Counted from the first letter of the stretch, positions 1 to 9,237 are shown. The stretch is DNA of 64,000 bases from Spongiibacter marinus (GCF_016906995.1 NZ_JAFBBD010000005.1:62001-126000); one strand, 5' to 3'. The notes: a model not told the origin generated them from the sequence alone. Numbers and translations are program-made.

Positions 1-19
1 AAGTGGCAGAATATATGCT

Positions 20-64
20 AGAGATTGAGAAATAAGAGATTGAGAAGTAAGAGATTAAAAAGTA
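20..64. repeat. Three tandem 15-bp A/G-rich direct repeats
   Basis: Three adjacent 15-base units start at 20, 35 and 50. The first two differ at one base and the third differs at two or three more. A partial fourth copy starts at 65. They lie about 110 bp before the start of the TonB-dependent receptor gene, so they could be repeated binding sites or a slippage-prone spacer in its promoter region. The role is inference; only the repetition is seen. Confidence 0.75.
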
Positions 65-173
65 AGAGGTAAACGATCGAGGCTTGTGAGTTGTGACGGC
101 GTCGCCAGAACGCCGCTCTTCTTTTCGAATGCAAGCCGCCGCGCAGCATGGTGAGAAGCGAAGAGGGTAAAGC

Positions 174-2444
174 ATGAAGGCAGGGCATCGAGCGCGAATA
201 GGCGCAGCAATCGCCGCGACCGTAGTGGCAACAGGCGCGCAGGCGGCAAACAACCTCGCCCTAGAGGAAGTTTTGGTCACCGCGCAGAAGCGGGAGCAGA
301 GTGCCATGACGGTGCCGGTAACCGTGGATACCTTCAGTACCCAGGATCTGGAAAATACCGGGGCCTTAACCATGACCGACATTCAAGCCTATATTCCAGG
401 CTTGAAAGTGGGGACTAACATTCAGGATGCTGGCGGTGTTACCCAGTCCTCTTTTGTGATCCGCGGTATTGAAAGCTCTAATATCAGTACCGGTGGCGAC
501 CCCTCTGTCGCCACATTCTTGGATGGTGTCTACCTTCCTCGCGCGGCGATAACGGTGCCATTTTCAGATATGGACCGTGTCGAGGTTTTGAAAGGCCCGC
601 AGGGCACGCTGTTCGGGCGTAATGCCGCAGCAGGCGTGGTCAGCTTCGTTTCCAACCTTCCCGACCTTGAGGCGCGCGAGGGCTTTCTCTCCGCGAAACT
701 CGGGAATTACGGCCTCGTTCGCATTGAGGGCATGGGGAATGTGCCGCTGAGCGATAATCTGGCTTTGCGGGTCAATGTGCTGCACAACCAGCGTGATGCC
801 GTGGTCGACAATAAGGGGCCATCGCGGCCAGACCCGCGAGAGCAGGATAACCAATTCGCCAAAGTATCACTGTTGTGGCAGGCCAGTGATCGGCTGCGTA
901 TGCAGCTGTCTGCCGATTACGACAAGGTCGATAACGGCCCGCAGGCGATGATGGGAATTAGCGAGCAATACGCGGATTTTCCCGACCCAACGGATAGAAA
1001 AGTCAGTACCGATGCGCGCAAGCCCGGTGAGCGTCGCGATATGTACGGCGTGGTTGGCAAACTCTGGTTTGATGTGAACGATGCCAGTACCTTAAGCCTG
1101 ATCGCTAGCCATCGCGAATTTGAAACCTATAACTTGCAAGATGAAGACGGTACTGCCGTTGAAGATGTTTATGTAGATACCAACAACGTCGAAGACTCCG
1201 ATATCAGCTATCTCGAAGCGCAGCTCAATATCGCTCTGGAAAATGTCGATATGGTTTTCGGTGTTAACTACAGCACCGAAGATACCTACCAGCTCACCGC
1301 GTTAACCTTTAGTTACGGCGCCGTCGTCGAGCTGGCCTCCGACATGTTGGGCCTGCCCGCCAACGTGCTCAACTCGTTAATCGGAGGGGTGATTGCCGGT
1401 AATTATGTTACCGAGACGATGACCAATATCGGTGACTTTGAAAACTACGGCGTTTACTCAGACGTCGATTTTACGGTGACGGACCGGCTGAATATTCTAG
1501 CCGGTTTGCGCTACAGCAAAGATGACAAGCAGTTCAGCTGGGATGCGCCGCTTACTGATTTCCCGCTGTCGCAATTACAAGGGGAAAACTTTTTCTTCAA
1601 CACCAATGGTGTTGAGCGTGCCAGCGAAAGCTGGGACAAAATTACCGGCCGCCTGGTGGCGAACTATCAGCTGGCCGAGGGAGCGATGGCCTTCGCCAGT
1701 TACTCTACGGGTTACAAGTCTGGTGGCTACGACTCGTTAAACCCCGGCTCGGGGGATGTTCCTCTGGAACCAGAGGTCGTTAATAACTATGAGCTGGGGA
1801 TAAAAGGCGACTTTTTAGCCACGACGATTCGAACGCAGTTGGCGTTATTCCAAATGACCATCGACGACCGTCAGGAGGCTATTGAGTCGCAGCAGCCGGG
1901 CAGTGGCGCGGCAGTGCCGACGGTGATTAACACTGATGAAGATATCAGTGGTGTCGAGCTGACCTTAGATTGGTTGGTCACCGAGTCGCTCCGCTTTGGC
2001 GTGATTTATACCTACCGCGAGCAGGAGTCCAGCCGCGAGGCGCACTACGATGCGCAGGGTAATTTTGTTACCGCCGACAATCGTTCGGCGACAACACCTC
2101 AGGAATACACGCTTACCCTGGATTGGTCGCCAGAGCTTGCTGCGGGTACCGTGCTGTTTCACCTCGACTATGTGTACGAGGAGAATACAGACCGCGAGAA
2201 CGAGGACCACCTGGATGAGTTTAACCGTGTCCCCGGTTACGGCGATGATACCGAACTGCTCAATGCCCGCGTGAGTTTTATCACTCCGTCAGGGGGCTAT
2301 GAGTTTGCGGTGTGGGGTAAAAACCTCTTGGAAAACGAGCGGGTTTCGCAGCCCGGCGGTTTAACCGGCGATGTACTGGGCACCTACCACGTGGGCATTG
2401 TTGACCCACTCACCTACGGTGTCGACTTTAAGGCCTTTTTCTAA
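174..2444 (+). CDS. TonB-dependent outer-membrane receptor
   Basis: This 756-residue protein should import a scarce ligand across the outer membrane using TonB energy. A signal peptide covers residues 1-24 and ends AQA. A TonB-box-like stretch LEEVLVTAQKR (29-39) opens the plug domain, which contains the conserved VEVLKGPQGTLFGRN motif near 136-150. The rest reads as an alternating beta-barrel and ends in Phe, as expected for Bam-assembled porins. An AGAGGG ribosome-binding site precedes the ATG. The overall pattern is like the proteobacterial receptors often annotated for siderophores or unknown substrates. The ligand cannot be read from sequence, but the next gene encodes an exported phosphatase, so a phosphoester ligand is possible. 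Confidence 0.93.
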   Translation: MKAGHRARIGAAIAATVVATGAQAANNLALEEVLVTAQKREQSAMTVPVTVDTFSTQDLENTGALTMTDIQAYIPGLKVGTNIQDAGGVTQSSFVIRGIESSNISTGGDPSVATFLDGVYLPRAAITVPFSDMDRVEVLKGPQGTLFGRNAAAGVVSFVSNLPDLEAREGFLSAKLGNYGLVRIEGMGNVPLSDNLALRVNVLHNQRDAVVDNKGPSRPDPREQDNQFAKVSLLWQASDRLRMQLSADYDKVDNGPQAMMGISEQYADFPDPTDRKVSTDARKPGERRDMYGVVGKLWFDVNDASTLSLIASHREFETYNLQDEDGTAVEDVYVDTNNVEDSDISYLEAQLNIALENVDMVFGVNYSTEDTYQLTALTFSYGAVVELASDMLGLPANVLNSLIGGVIAGNYVTETMTNIGDFENYGVYSDVDFTVTDRLNILAGLRYSKDDKQFSWDAPLTDFPLSQLQGENFFFNTNGVERASESWDKITGRLVANYQLAEGAMAFASYSTGYKSGGYDSLNPGSGDVPLEPEVVNNYELGIKGDFLATTIRTQLALFQMTIDDRQEAIESQQPGSGAAVPTVINTDEDISGVELTLDWLVTESLRFGVIYTYREQESSREAHYDAQGNFVTADNRSATTPQEYTLTLDWSPELAAGTVLFHLDYVYEENTDRENEDHLDEFNRVPGYGDDTELLNARVSFITPSGGYEFAVWGKNLLENERVSQPGGLTGDVLGTYHVGIVDPLTYGVDFKAFF

Positions 2445-2456
2445 ATCGCGTTTCCC

Positions 2457-2484
2457 GGTGGCAGTTACTGGGCTGTCACCAGAT
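2457..2484 (+). terminator. Possible intrinsic terminator after the TonB receptor
   Basis: An 8-bp stem (2457-2464 with 2473-2480, one G-U pair) with an 8-base loop is followed by a short T-rich stretch (AGATTTTC). The T tract is weak, so it may only attenuate transcription into the phosphatase gene that begins about 60 bp further on. Confidence 0.35.
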
Positions 2485-2537
2485 TTTCATATTGGCCACC
2501 TACACTCCCCGCGATATTGATATCGGGGGGAGCCGTT

Positions 2538-4040
2538 GTGTCTTCAAGCAGTTTAAGTCGTCGCCGCTTTTTGGCGGGTAGCATGGCAGGTTTGGCTCTA
2601 AGCGCGTGTGGGGGCTCCTCGGGCAGCTCATCAAGCAGCGGCCCTGTCGATTCGCCACTTCCCCCGGACCCGCAGCCTGAGCCGATACCCGATAGTGCTG
2701 AGCCCGGCCCCATCCCGCCAAGAGGTTTGCACCTCAGCTTTGTTGGCGACAGCCACACCTCGCGCACGGTAACGTGGTTTACCGATGGCCTTGAACCGCC
2801 GCAGTCTCGCTTGGAGTTTGGCGTGGTTGAAGAGGGCATGAGCGAAGCTGATATCGCCGAGCAGGTGTTCGAGCATTTCGTCGATGCGAGTGCCGACGAA
2901 ACGCCGGGGGTGGAGAGTTTTACTCACCGTGCAACGGCAGCGGGGATTGATGCTGAAAAGCCCATGCGTTACCGCGTGGGCTCAGATGAGGGCGGTTGGT
3001 CTCCGGTGTATGTGGTTGCGCCGTCGCCGCGCGGCGAGTGGAGCTTTATCCACTTTGGCGACCACGGTATTGGTGACCTGCCCCAGCAACTGACGGCCGA
3101 AGTACTAAAAACACCCGCAGACCTGATTATGATTGCTGGGGATCTCAGCTACGCGAATGGCGACCAGCCAATCTGGGATACCTGGTTTGAGCAAATGGAG
3201 CCGCTGCTGGCTCACCGCATTACCATGACCGCGCCGGGCAATCACGAGCAAAAGGATTTTGGTGGCGAGGCTTTTAAAAACCGCTTTACCCACCCGCCCA
3301 AACCATTGAGTTCGGTGATTGGTCAGGGGAGTCCCGGCAGCTCGTTCTATTCCTTCGACTATAACCGCGTGCATTTTCTTGTAACAACGGCCGGGGCCTT
3401 GATCAACGACGGCACCCTCGTTGAAGAAATTATCAATATTGAGGTCGACCTGGCTCAGGCTGCACTGCGTCGAGCGCGGGGTGAGATCGACTTTATTGTT
3501 GTTATGCAGCACTACACGATCTGGACTGATCAGCTCGGTCGCAGCCCGGCTAACCCCACGTTGGTGGCGCTGGAAGAGAACATTATGCTGCGCTATGGCG
3601 TTGACCTGTTAGCGGTGGGGCACGACCATGTCTATCAGCGCTCCAAACCGATGGGACTGGGGCTGCCCAACCCCCTTGGTTATGTGCAGGTGCTGGTGGG
3701 AACGGGTGGCGCCTCTATTCGCCTGTTCGACGAAAATGGCCCGCAAATTTGGTCTGCGGCTGAATTTATTGGCGTTGGCTTTTGCCGCTATGCGGTTAGC
3801 CCCGGCAAGATTCGAGGCGAGTACTATGGCTCGCCGCCGTTGGACCTGAGCGATGAGGGACGGCAGTACATTACCGGCGACTTCTCACTTCAGGACAGTT
3901 TTGAGATAAGTACCAAGCCGCAGATTGCCTGCCAGTTGTGCGCCAAGCCGGCTCGCAGTAGTGACATCCTGCTCGCCGACTACGAGGCGATCTCCCGGCA
4001 TACTCGCGAGCGAAATCGCCACGACTTGAGACACTGTTAG
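2538..4040 (+). CDS. Purple acid phosphatase-like Tat lipoprotein
   Basis: Predicted metallophosphoesterase of the purple acid phosphatase family, hydrolysing phosphate esters outside the cytoplasm. The N-terminus has a twin-arginine signal (SRRRFLAG) ending in the lipobox LSAC, so the protein should be Tat-exported and lipidated at Cys24. A Ser/Gly/Pro linker leads to a PAP N-terminal fibronectin-like domain (about 55-150). The metal motifs follow in order: GDHG (~174), GDLSY (~200), GNHE (~234), QHYT (~323) and GHDH (~361). GTG at 2538 is chosen because a GGGGGGAG ribosome-binding site lies 6-7 bases before it; the in-frame TTG at 2517 has none. The stop overlaps the convergent peroxiredoxin gene by 4 bp. 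Pairing with the TonB receptor suggests organophosphate scavenging (inference). Confidence 0.88.
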   Translation: MSSSSLSRRRFLAGSMAGLALSACGGSSGSSSSSGPVDSPLPPDPQPEPIPDSAEPGPIPPRGLHLSFVGDSHTSRTVTWFTDGLEPPQSRLEFGVVEEGMSEADIAEQVFEHFVDASADETPGVESFTHRATAAGIDAEKPMRYRVGSDEGGWSPVYVVAPSPRGEWSFIHFGDHGIGDLPQQLTAEVLKTPADLIMIAGDLSYANGDQPIWDTWFEQMEPLLAHRITMTAPGNHEQKDFGGEAFKNRFTHPPKPLSSVIGQGSPGSSFYSFDYNRVHFLVTTAGALINDGTLVEEIINIEVDLAQAALRRARGEIDFIVVMQHYTIWTDQLGRSPANPTLVALEENIMLRYGVDLLAVGHDHVYQRSKPMGLGLPNPLGYVQVLVGTGGASIRLFDENGPQIWSAAEFIGVGFCRYAVSPGKIRGEYYGSPPLDLSDEGRQYITGDFSLQDSFEISTKPQIACQLCAKPARSSDILLADYEAISRHTRERNRHDLRHC

Positions 4041-4582
4041 GCGTTGTCCTGGGTGGCGCAAAACGCCAGCAGGTCATCGAAGGGCAGGTGATCGCCTTCG
4101 TCTTTGCCATAGTGAGCAACGCGAACAATACCGTCGCGGTCGATTAAAAAATTGGCTGGCATGGTTGTCATATTGCCTTTGATCGTAGTCGGCACATAGC
4201 CTTTGCACATACCGCGTATCGCTGTGGGCATGCGCGTCAGCATACCCTTTATCACCCCGAGTATTGAGCGTTGCACTGAGTAGCGCTCGTAGTATTGGCC
4301 GGTTTCATCGGCGAGAATTGGGAAGGGGGCGTGATGGTCAGCTGCGTGCTCCTGAAGGTTGTCCAGCGGCGAGTCAAATACCGCGACCACCGTAAAATCG
4401 TTAGTAAATTCATCGAAACGCTTTACCAGTTCATGAACCCGCATATTGCAAAAAGGGCAGCTGGCAAAGCGAAAGAACGACAGCATATAGGGTCGGCCTG
4501 CTAAGCTGGCTATGTCAAACTCCTCACCATTTATGGCGGTCAGGCGTAGGGGTAGGGCACGGTCGCCGGCTTGTACTGTCAT
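4037..4582 (-). CDS. Peroxiredoxin-like (AhpC/TSA, thioredoxin-fold) protein
   Basis: A 181-residue cytosolic protein with a thioredoxin-type fold. The active-site region SCPFC (Cys42, Cys45) follows the beta-strand YMLSFFRFA, and the C-terminal half carries the NFLIDRDGIVRVAHYG strand pair typical of AhpC/TSA proteins. The CxxC spacing is more thioredoxin-like than that of a classical peroxiredoxin, so it could be a peroxiredoxin-like reductase rather than a true peroxidase. A TGGAGA ribosome-binding site lies just before the ATG. It stands alone on the minus strand and converges on the phosphatase gene with a 4-bp overlap. Substrate unknown. Confidence 0.82.
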   Translation of the reverse strand: MTVQAGDRALPLRLTAINGEEFDIASLAGRPYMLSFFRFASCPFCNMRVHELVKRFDEFTNDFTVVAVFDSPLDNLQEHAADHHAPFPILADETGQYYERYSVQRSILGVIKGMLTRMPTAIRGMCKGYVPTTIKGNMTTMPANFLIDRDGIVRVAHYGKDEGDHLPFDDLLAFCATQDNA

Positions 4583-4712
4583 ACTGTCTCCAATGTTAAG
4601 GTCTTACATATCGCGGTGTGACGCACACGCCGCCATTTTGTTACACCTGCCGCACGATTGTGCGATTGGCTCACAGAAATAACCTTTCCTCTTTGGTGCT
4701 ACGGCACACTTC

Positions 4713-4741
4713 TTGACCTGCTGTGCAACTTAACGTAAAAG
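4713..4741 (+). promoter_or_regulatory. Candidate sigma-70 promoter for the repeat lipoprotein
   Basis: TTGACC at 4713-4718 is separated by 17 bases from TAAAAG at 4736-4741 in an A/T-rich stretch. It lies about 105 bp before the ATG of the repeat lipoprotein gene. The -10 hexamer is only fair. The rest of 4583-4845 shows no gene. Confidence 0.4.
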
Positions 4742-4896
4742 TTTAGAAAAATAATAATGAAATGTCAGACCTCGCCTTGGTTGCGCAGGTAGGCATTTTG
4801 AGTGTTTCAAGAAGAAACAGGCCTTCCGGCCCAACCGGGGTTCATATGTCATTATCAAAGTTTGCCATTGCGGTATTGTCCATTGGTCTTGCTGCC

Positions 4897-4917
4897 TGAG
4901 GAGGTTCCTCCTCCTCA
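4897..4917 (+). other. In-frame TGA at the lipobox cysteine, at the base of an 8-bp hairpin
   Basis: The codon after LAA should be cysteine (TGC/TGT) and is TGA. The same three bases begin a perfect inverted repeat, TGAGGAGG (4897-4904) with CCTCCTCA (4910-4917), around the loop TTCCT. A C-to-A or T-to-A change of a Cys codon is the simplest explanation. The hairpin partly follows from the GGA/GGT/TCC codons that encode the Gly-Ser linker. Confidence 0.85.
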
Positions 4918-6639
4918 AGCTCTAATTCTGGTGGCGGTACGACATCACCTAAACCTATCGAACAGGGGCGGCTGATAGATAGCCCGGTTAAGGGTGCGGG
5001 CTTCGTTAGCAGCTCGTCGATCACCGGTCTCACCAATGTGAATGGGGCATTTTCCTACCGCCAGGGCGACGCCGTCTCCTTCCGGCTTGGGGGGCTTTCG
5101 CTAGGGAGTGCGCAAGGGGCCGCCATTATTACCTTGCTGGATCTTGTTGGTGGTGCTCGGGCAGCGGCGAACAGTGGTAGCAGCACTGATGAGGTGTTGG
5201 ATGACTTTCCGGCGATCGTAAACCTGGCGCGCCTGCTCCAGTCTCTGGACGTGGATGGCGATAGTGGCAACGGTATACAAATTCCGTCAGAGGCAGCCCA
5301 AAAAGTTAGTGCTTACGTCAATAGCATCGACTTCACTGACCCGGATATGTTTGCCGACAGTGATAAACCGGCAGTGAAATTTATCTGCGAAGTAAAAGCG
5401 GCGAGAGGGATACCCGCCTGTAGTGAAAGTAACATTGTCGACGAGGACGCGGCTCGAAGCGAAGTAAAAGACACTGAAGAGCAGCGGCGCACTGGCAATA
5501 TCAATGAGCTGCCTATCGTCAGTGCTGGCGCTGACCTGGTCGTTGCTGAAGCCGGCAGCGTTACCCTGCAGGGAAGTGCGGAAGATAACGACGGCAATGT
5601 CACGGGCACGCTCTGGCAGCAGACTGACCGCAATGGTGTTGCGATTAATGGCAGCATCGAAATCAATAATCCCGGTTCCTTAACGGCCAGCTTCACCGCG
5701 CCGGAAGTCGATCAAGACAGAATCTTTTATTTTTCATTAACGGCGACAGACAACGATGGCGATCGAGCCAGCGATACCGTTGCTGTGCTAGTGCGCGACA
5801 GCAGTGGTGGTGGAAATGCGCGGCCTGTGGCCAATGCCGGTGTCGACCAAAATGTTGAGTCAGGCGAAGTTGTTGTACTCGACGGCAGTAATAGTGAAGA
5901 CCTGGATGGTCAGATAACAAGTTATAGCTGGTCGCAAATCGACGAGGATGGAAACTCGGTTAGCAATGGTGTTGCGCTGCAAAATGGCGATACCGCTGAG
6001 GCCAGTTTCACGGCGCCGAGCGTTGACGTAATTACTCAGCTGCGTTTTCGCCTGACGGTTTCGGATAACGAATCGGCGACCGATTTTGATGACATCACGA
6101 TCAACGTAAGCCCTGAGGATACCGAGCCCGAAAATGTGTCTCCTGTTGCTAATGCAGGCGATGACCAAAACGCTATAGCCGGCGACAGTGTCACTCTCGA
6201 CGCCAGTGCTTCAAGTGACGCTGATGGCGACGAGCTTAGCTATTCTTGGGAGCAGACTGACGATACGGATATCCAGCTCACCGGTGCCGATACAAAGGTT
6301 GCCAGTTTCACGGCACCAGATGTTAGCGAGTCAAGAACCCTGACATTCAAAGTAACAGTGAGTGATGGCGCACTCAGTGCAGACGACCATGTCAGCGTCG
6401 TTGTTGCGCCCGCGCCTGCGGTTTGTGATCCAGCCGATCCCGGTACCTACCAGCAGTGTTTTGCAATTTGTACTGACGGCGACCCCGACACAGCGTGCCC
6501 GCTGCCGTACGAGGATTTCTCCCCGAATCCAGAGCAATTTGAGGAGGTCTTTAGCCAGCTGCAGGCCTGTGCCGACCAAGACCCTGAAACACAGTGCCTC
6601 TTGCCCTTGGAGGGTGAGCCGGAATTTCCATCGCAGATA

Positions 6640-9170
6640 GAGGAGGTTTTGGGCGAACTCTGTGACGATGCGTCGAATCCGCAGCAGTGCTTAACCGACG
6701 GTCAGGATGCGATCTGTAGTGCGTTTGACCCAAATAGTGAGACGCCATTCTGCGGCGGAGGCGACCCAGGTACTCCCCCAGAACTGCCGGTCGATCCCAC
6801 TGAATTATTGGGCGAGCTTTGCGAAGATGCCTCGAATCCGCAGCAGTGCTTGACCGATGGGCAAGATGCTTTGTGTGGTGCATTTGACCCTAATAGTGAA
6901 ACGCCATTTTGCGGCGGTGGTGATCCGGGCACTCCGCCGGAGCTGCCGGTTGATCCCGCCGACTTACTGGGCGAACTCTGTGACGACACGTCCAACCCCC
7001 AACAGTGCTTAACCGATGGCCAGGATGCTTTGTGTGGTGCCTTTGACCCGAATAGTGAGACGCCATTCTGCGGCGGTGGCGACCCAGGTACTCCCCCAGA
7101 ACTGCCGGTCGATCCCACTGACTTATTGGGCGAGCTTTGCGAAGATACCTCGAATCCGCAGCAGTGCTTGACCGATGGGCAGAACGCTTTGTGTGGTGCC
7201 TTTGACCCGAATAGTGAGACGCCATTTTGCGGCGGTGGTGATCCGGGCACTCCGCCGGAGCTGCCCGTTGATCCCGCCGACTTACTGGGCGAACTCTGTG
7301 ACGACACGTCCAATCCCCAACAGTGCTTAACCGATGGCCAGGATGCTTTGTGTGGTGCCTTTGACCCGAATAGTGAAACGCCATTCTGCGGCGGTGGTGA
7401 TCCGGGCACTCCGCCGGAGCTGCCGTTTGATCCCACCGATTTATTGGGCGAGCTTTGCGAAGATACCTCGAATCCGCAGCAGTGCTTGACCGATGGTCAA
7501 GATGCTTTGTGTGGTGCCTTTGACCCGAATAGTGAGACGCCATTTTGCGGCGGTGGTGATCCGGGTACTCCGCCGGAGCTGCCGGTTGATCCCGCCGACC
7601 TACTGGGCGAACTCTGTGACGACACGTCCAACCCGCAGCAGTGCTTAACCGATGGCCAAGATGCGATCTGTGGTGCGTTTGACCCCAGTGGCATGACGCC
7701 ATTCTGTGGCGACCCCGGCACTCCGCCGGAACTGCCGGTCGACCCGGCCGACTTATTGGGTGAACTCTGTGACGATACCTCGAATCCGCAACAGTGCTTG
7801 ACCGATGGCCAAGATGCGATCTGTGGCGCGTTTGACCCCAATGGCATGACCCCATTCTGCGGCGATGCTGGCGATCCGGGCACTCCGCCTGAGCTGCCAG
7901 TCGATCCGACTGATTTAGTGGGCGAGCTCTGTGACGATGCCTCGAACCCCCAACAGTGCTTGACCGATGGTCAAGATGCGCTGTGCGGAGCTTTTGATCC
8001 AGAAGGTTTGACCCCATTCTGCGGCGATGCTGGCGATCCCGGTACTCCCCCAGAGCTTCCAGTCGATCCCGCCGACTTATTGGGTGAACTTTGCGAGGAC
8101 ACGTCCAATCCACAGCAGTGCTTAACCGACGGCCAAGATGCGATCTGTGGCGCGTTTGACCCCAATGGCATGACCCCATTCTGCGGAGATGGTGGCGATC
8201 CGGGCACTCCGCCTGAGCTGCCAGTCGATCCGACTGATTTATTGGGTGAGCTTTGCGACGATGCGTCCAATCCACAGCAGTGCTTGACCGATGGGCAAGA
8301 TGCGCTGTGCGGAGCTTTTGACCCAGAAGGTTTGACCCCATTCTGCGGCGATGGTGGCGATCCCGGTACTCCCCCAGAGCTTCCAGTCGATCCCGCCGAC
8401 TTATTGGGTGAGCTTTGCGACGATGCGTCCAATCCACAGCAGTGCTTGACCGATGGCCAAGATGCTCTGTGCGGAGCTTTTGACCCAGAAGGTTTGACCC
8501 CATTCTGCGGCGATGCTGGCGATCCGGGCACCCCCCAGAACTACCAATCGATCCGACTGATTTATTGGGTGAGCTTTGTGACGATACCTCGAACCCCCAA
8601 CAGTGCTTGACCGATGGGCAAGATGCTTTGTGTGGTGCCTTTGACCCGAATAGTACGACGCCATTCTGCGGGGGTTCCAGTGATCCGGGTACTCCGCCGG
8701 AACTGCCGGTCGACCCTGCTGACTTATTGGGTGAACTCTGCGACGATGCGTCGAATCCACAGCAGTGCTTGACCGATGGGCAAGATGCTCTGTGCGGAGC
8801 TTTTGATCCAGAAGGTTTGACCCCATTCTGCGGCGATGCAGGAGACCCAGGTACTCCCCCAGAGCTTCCAGTCGATCCCGCCGACTTATTGGGTGAGCTT
8901 TGCGACGACACGTCTAATCCACAGCAGTGCTTGACCGATGGCCAAGATGCGCTGTGCGGGGCTTTTGATCCAGAAGGTTTGACCCCATTCTGCGGCGGTG
9001 GCGACCCCGGTACTCCGCCGGAACTGCCGGTCGACCCCACTGACTTATTGGGCGAGCTCTGCGACGACACCTCGAATCCGGCGCAGTGCTTAACCGATGG
9101 CCAAGATGCGATTTGTACTGCGTTTGATCCTGATAGTGAGTCACCGTTTTGCGGAGGGGGCTCGGGCATT
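6640..9170 (+). repeat. 16 tandem ~159-162-bp repeats (four-cysteine protein repeat)
   Basis: Each unit encodes about 53 residues with the spacing C-x8-C-x8-C-x11-C and a Pro-rich link (DPGTPPELPVDP). Linker length varies: PFCGGG in units 1-6 and 15-16, PFCG in unit 7, four residues after the Cys (such as GDAG, GDGG or GGSS) in units 8-14. That gives unit sizes of 51-54 residues. Units 2-7 alternate PT-ED with PA-DD types, so the array grew partly by duplicating dimers of about 318 bp. The segment before it (about 6424-6640) holds C-x8-C pairs that look like degenerate founder units. Confidence 0.95.
8531..8536 (+). other. C6 homopolymer with net -1 frameshift in repeat 13
   Basis: Comparison with the other units shows that GGC-ACC-CCC-CCA-GAA needs seven C residues; six are present. 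Restoring one C joins the long upstream frame to the downstream frame that carries repeats 13-16 and the stop at 9183-9185. It could be a polymerase slippage mutation, a phase-variable tract or a homopolymer sequencing error. Confidence 0.85.
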
Positions 9171-9237
9171 CCATTACTGCAGTGACTAGTGTGTGGGCAT
9201 GGGTCCAGGCGCGGGGAATACTAGTTGGTGTTGCGGT

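Larger units (their letters stand above)
4846..9185 (+). pseudogene. Large PKD/Cys-repeat surface lipoprotein, interrupted by a TGA and a frameshift
   Basis: Read through its two lesions, this locus encodes about 1446 residues. From ATG 4846 comes MSLSKFAIAVLSIGLAA, then TGA (4897-4899) precisely where the lipobox cysteine belongs, then a Gly/Ser linker and an N-terminal domain (about 4960-5480). Three PKD-like domains follow (about 5503-5805, 5818-6112 and 6133-6408; WxQ and FTAP motifs), then a degenerate Cys-rich segment and 16 tandem four-cysteine repeats. A missing C in the run near 8531 shifts frame inside repeat 13. Automated callers would report 5038-8610 (GTG start, no signal peptide) plus 8565-9185 instead. 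The architecture suggests a surface adhesin or matrix protein. Whether it is decayed, recoded or mis-sequenced is open. Confidence 0.8.

Noticed and set aside
55-249. Small minus-strand open frame over the start of the receptor gene
   Set aside because: No homology, no ribosome-binding site; shadow of the receptor gene.
4897-4935. Selenocysteine insertion at the TGA
   Set aside because: The hairpin is short and its loop lacks the features of the known bacterial SECIS; Sec at a lipobox has no precedent I know. Kept only as a question in the findings.
6640-9170. CRISPR array
   Set aside because: The ~160-bp repeats are coding, contiguous and without spacers.
6702-9174. Long open frames on the minus strand across the repeat array (up to 759 codons)
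   Set aside because: They exist only because the repeat length is near a multiple of three and the repeated sequence lacks antisense stops; low-complexity Arg/His/Pro products with no domain or ribosome-binding site.
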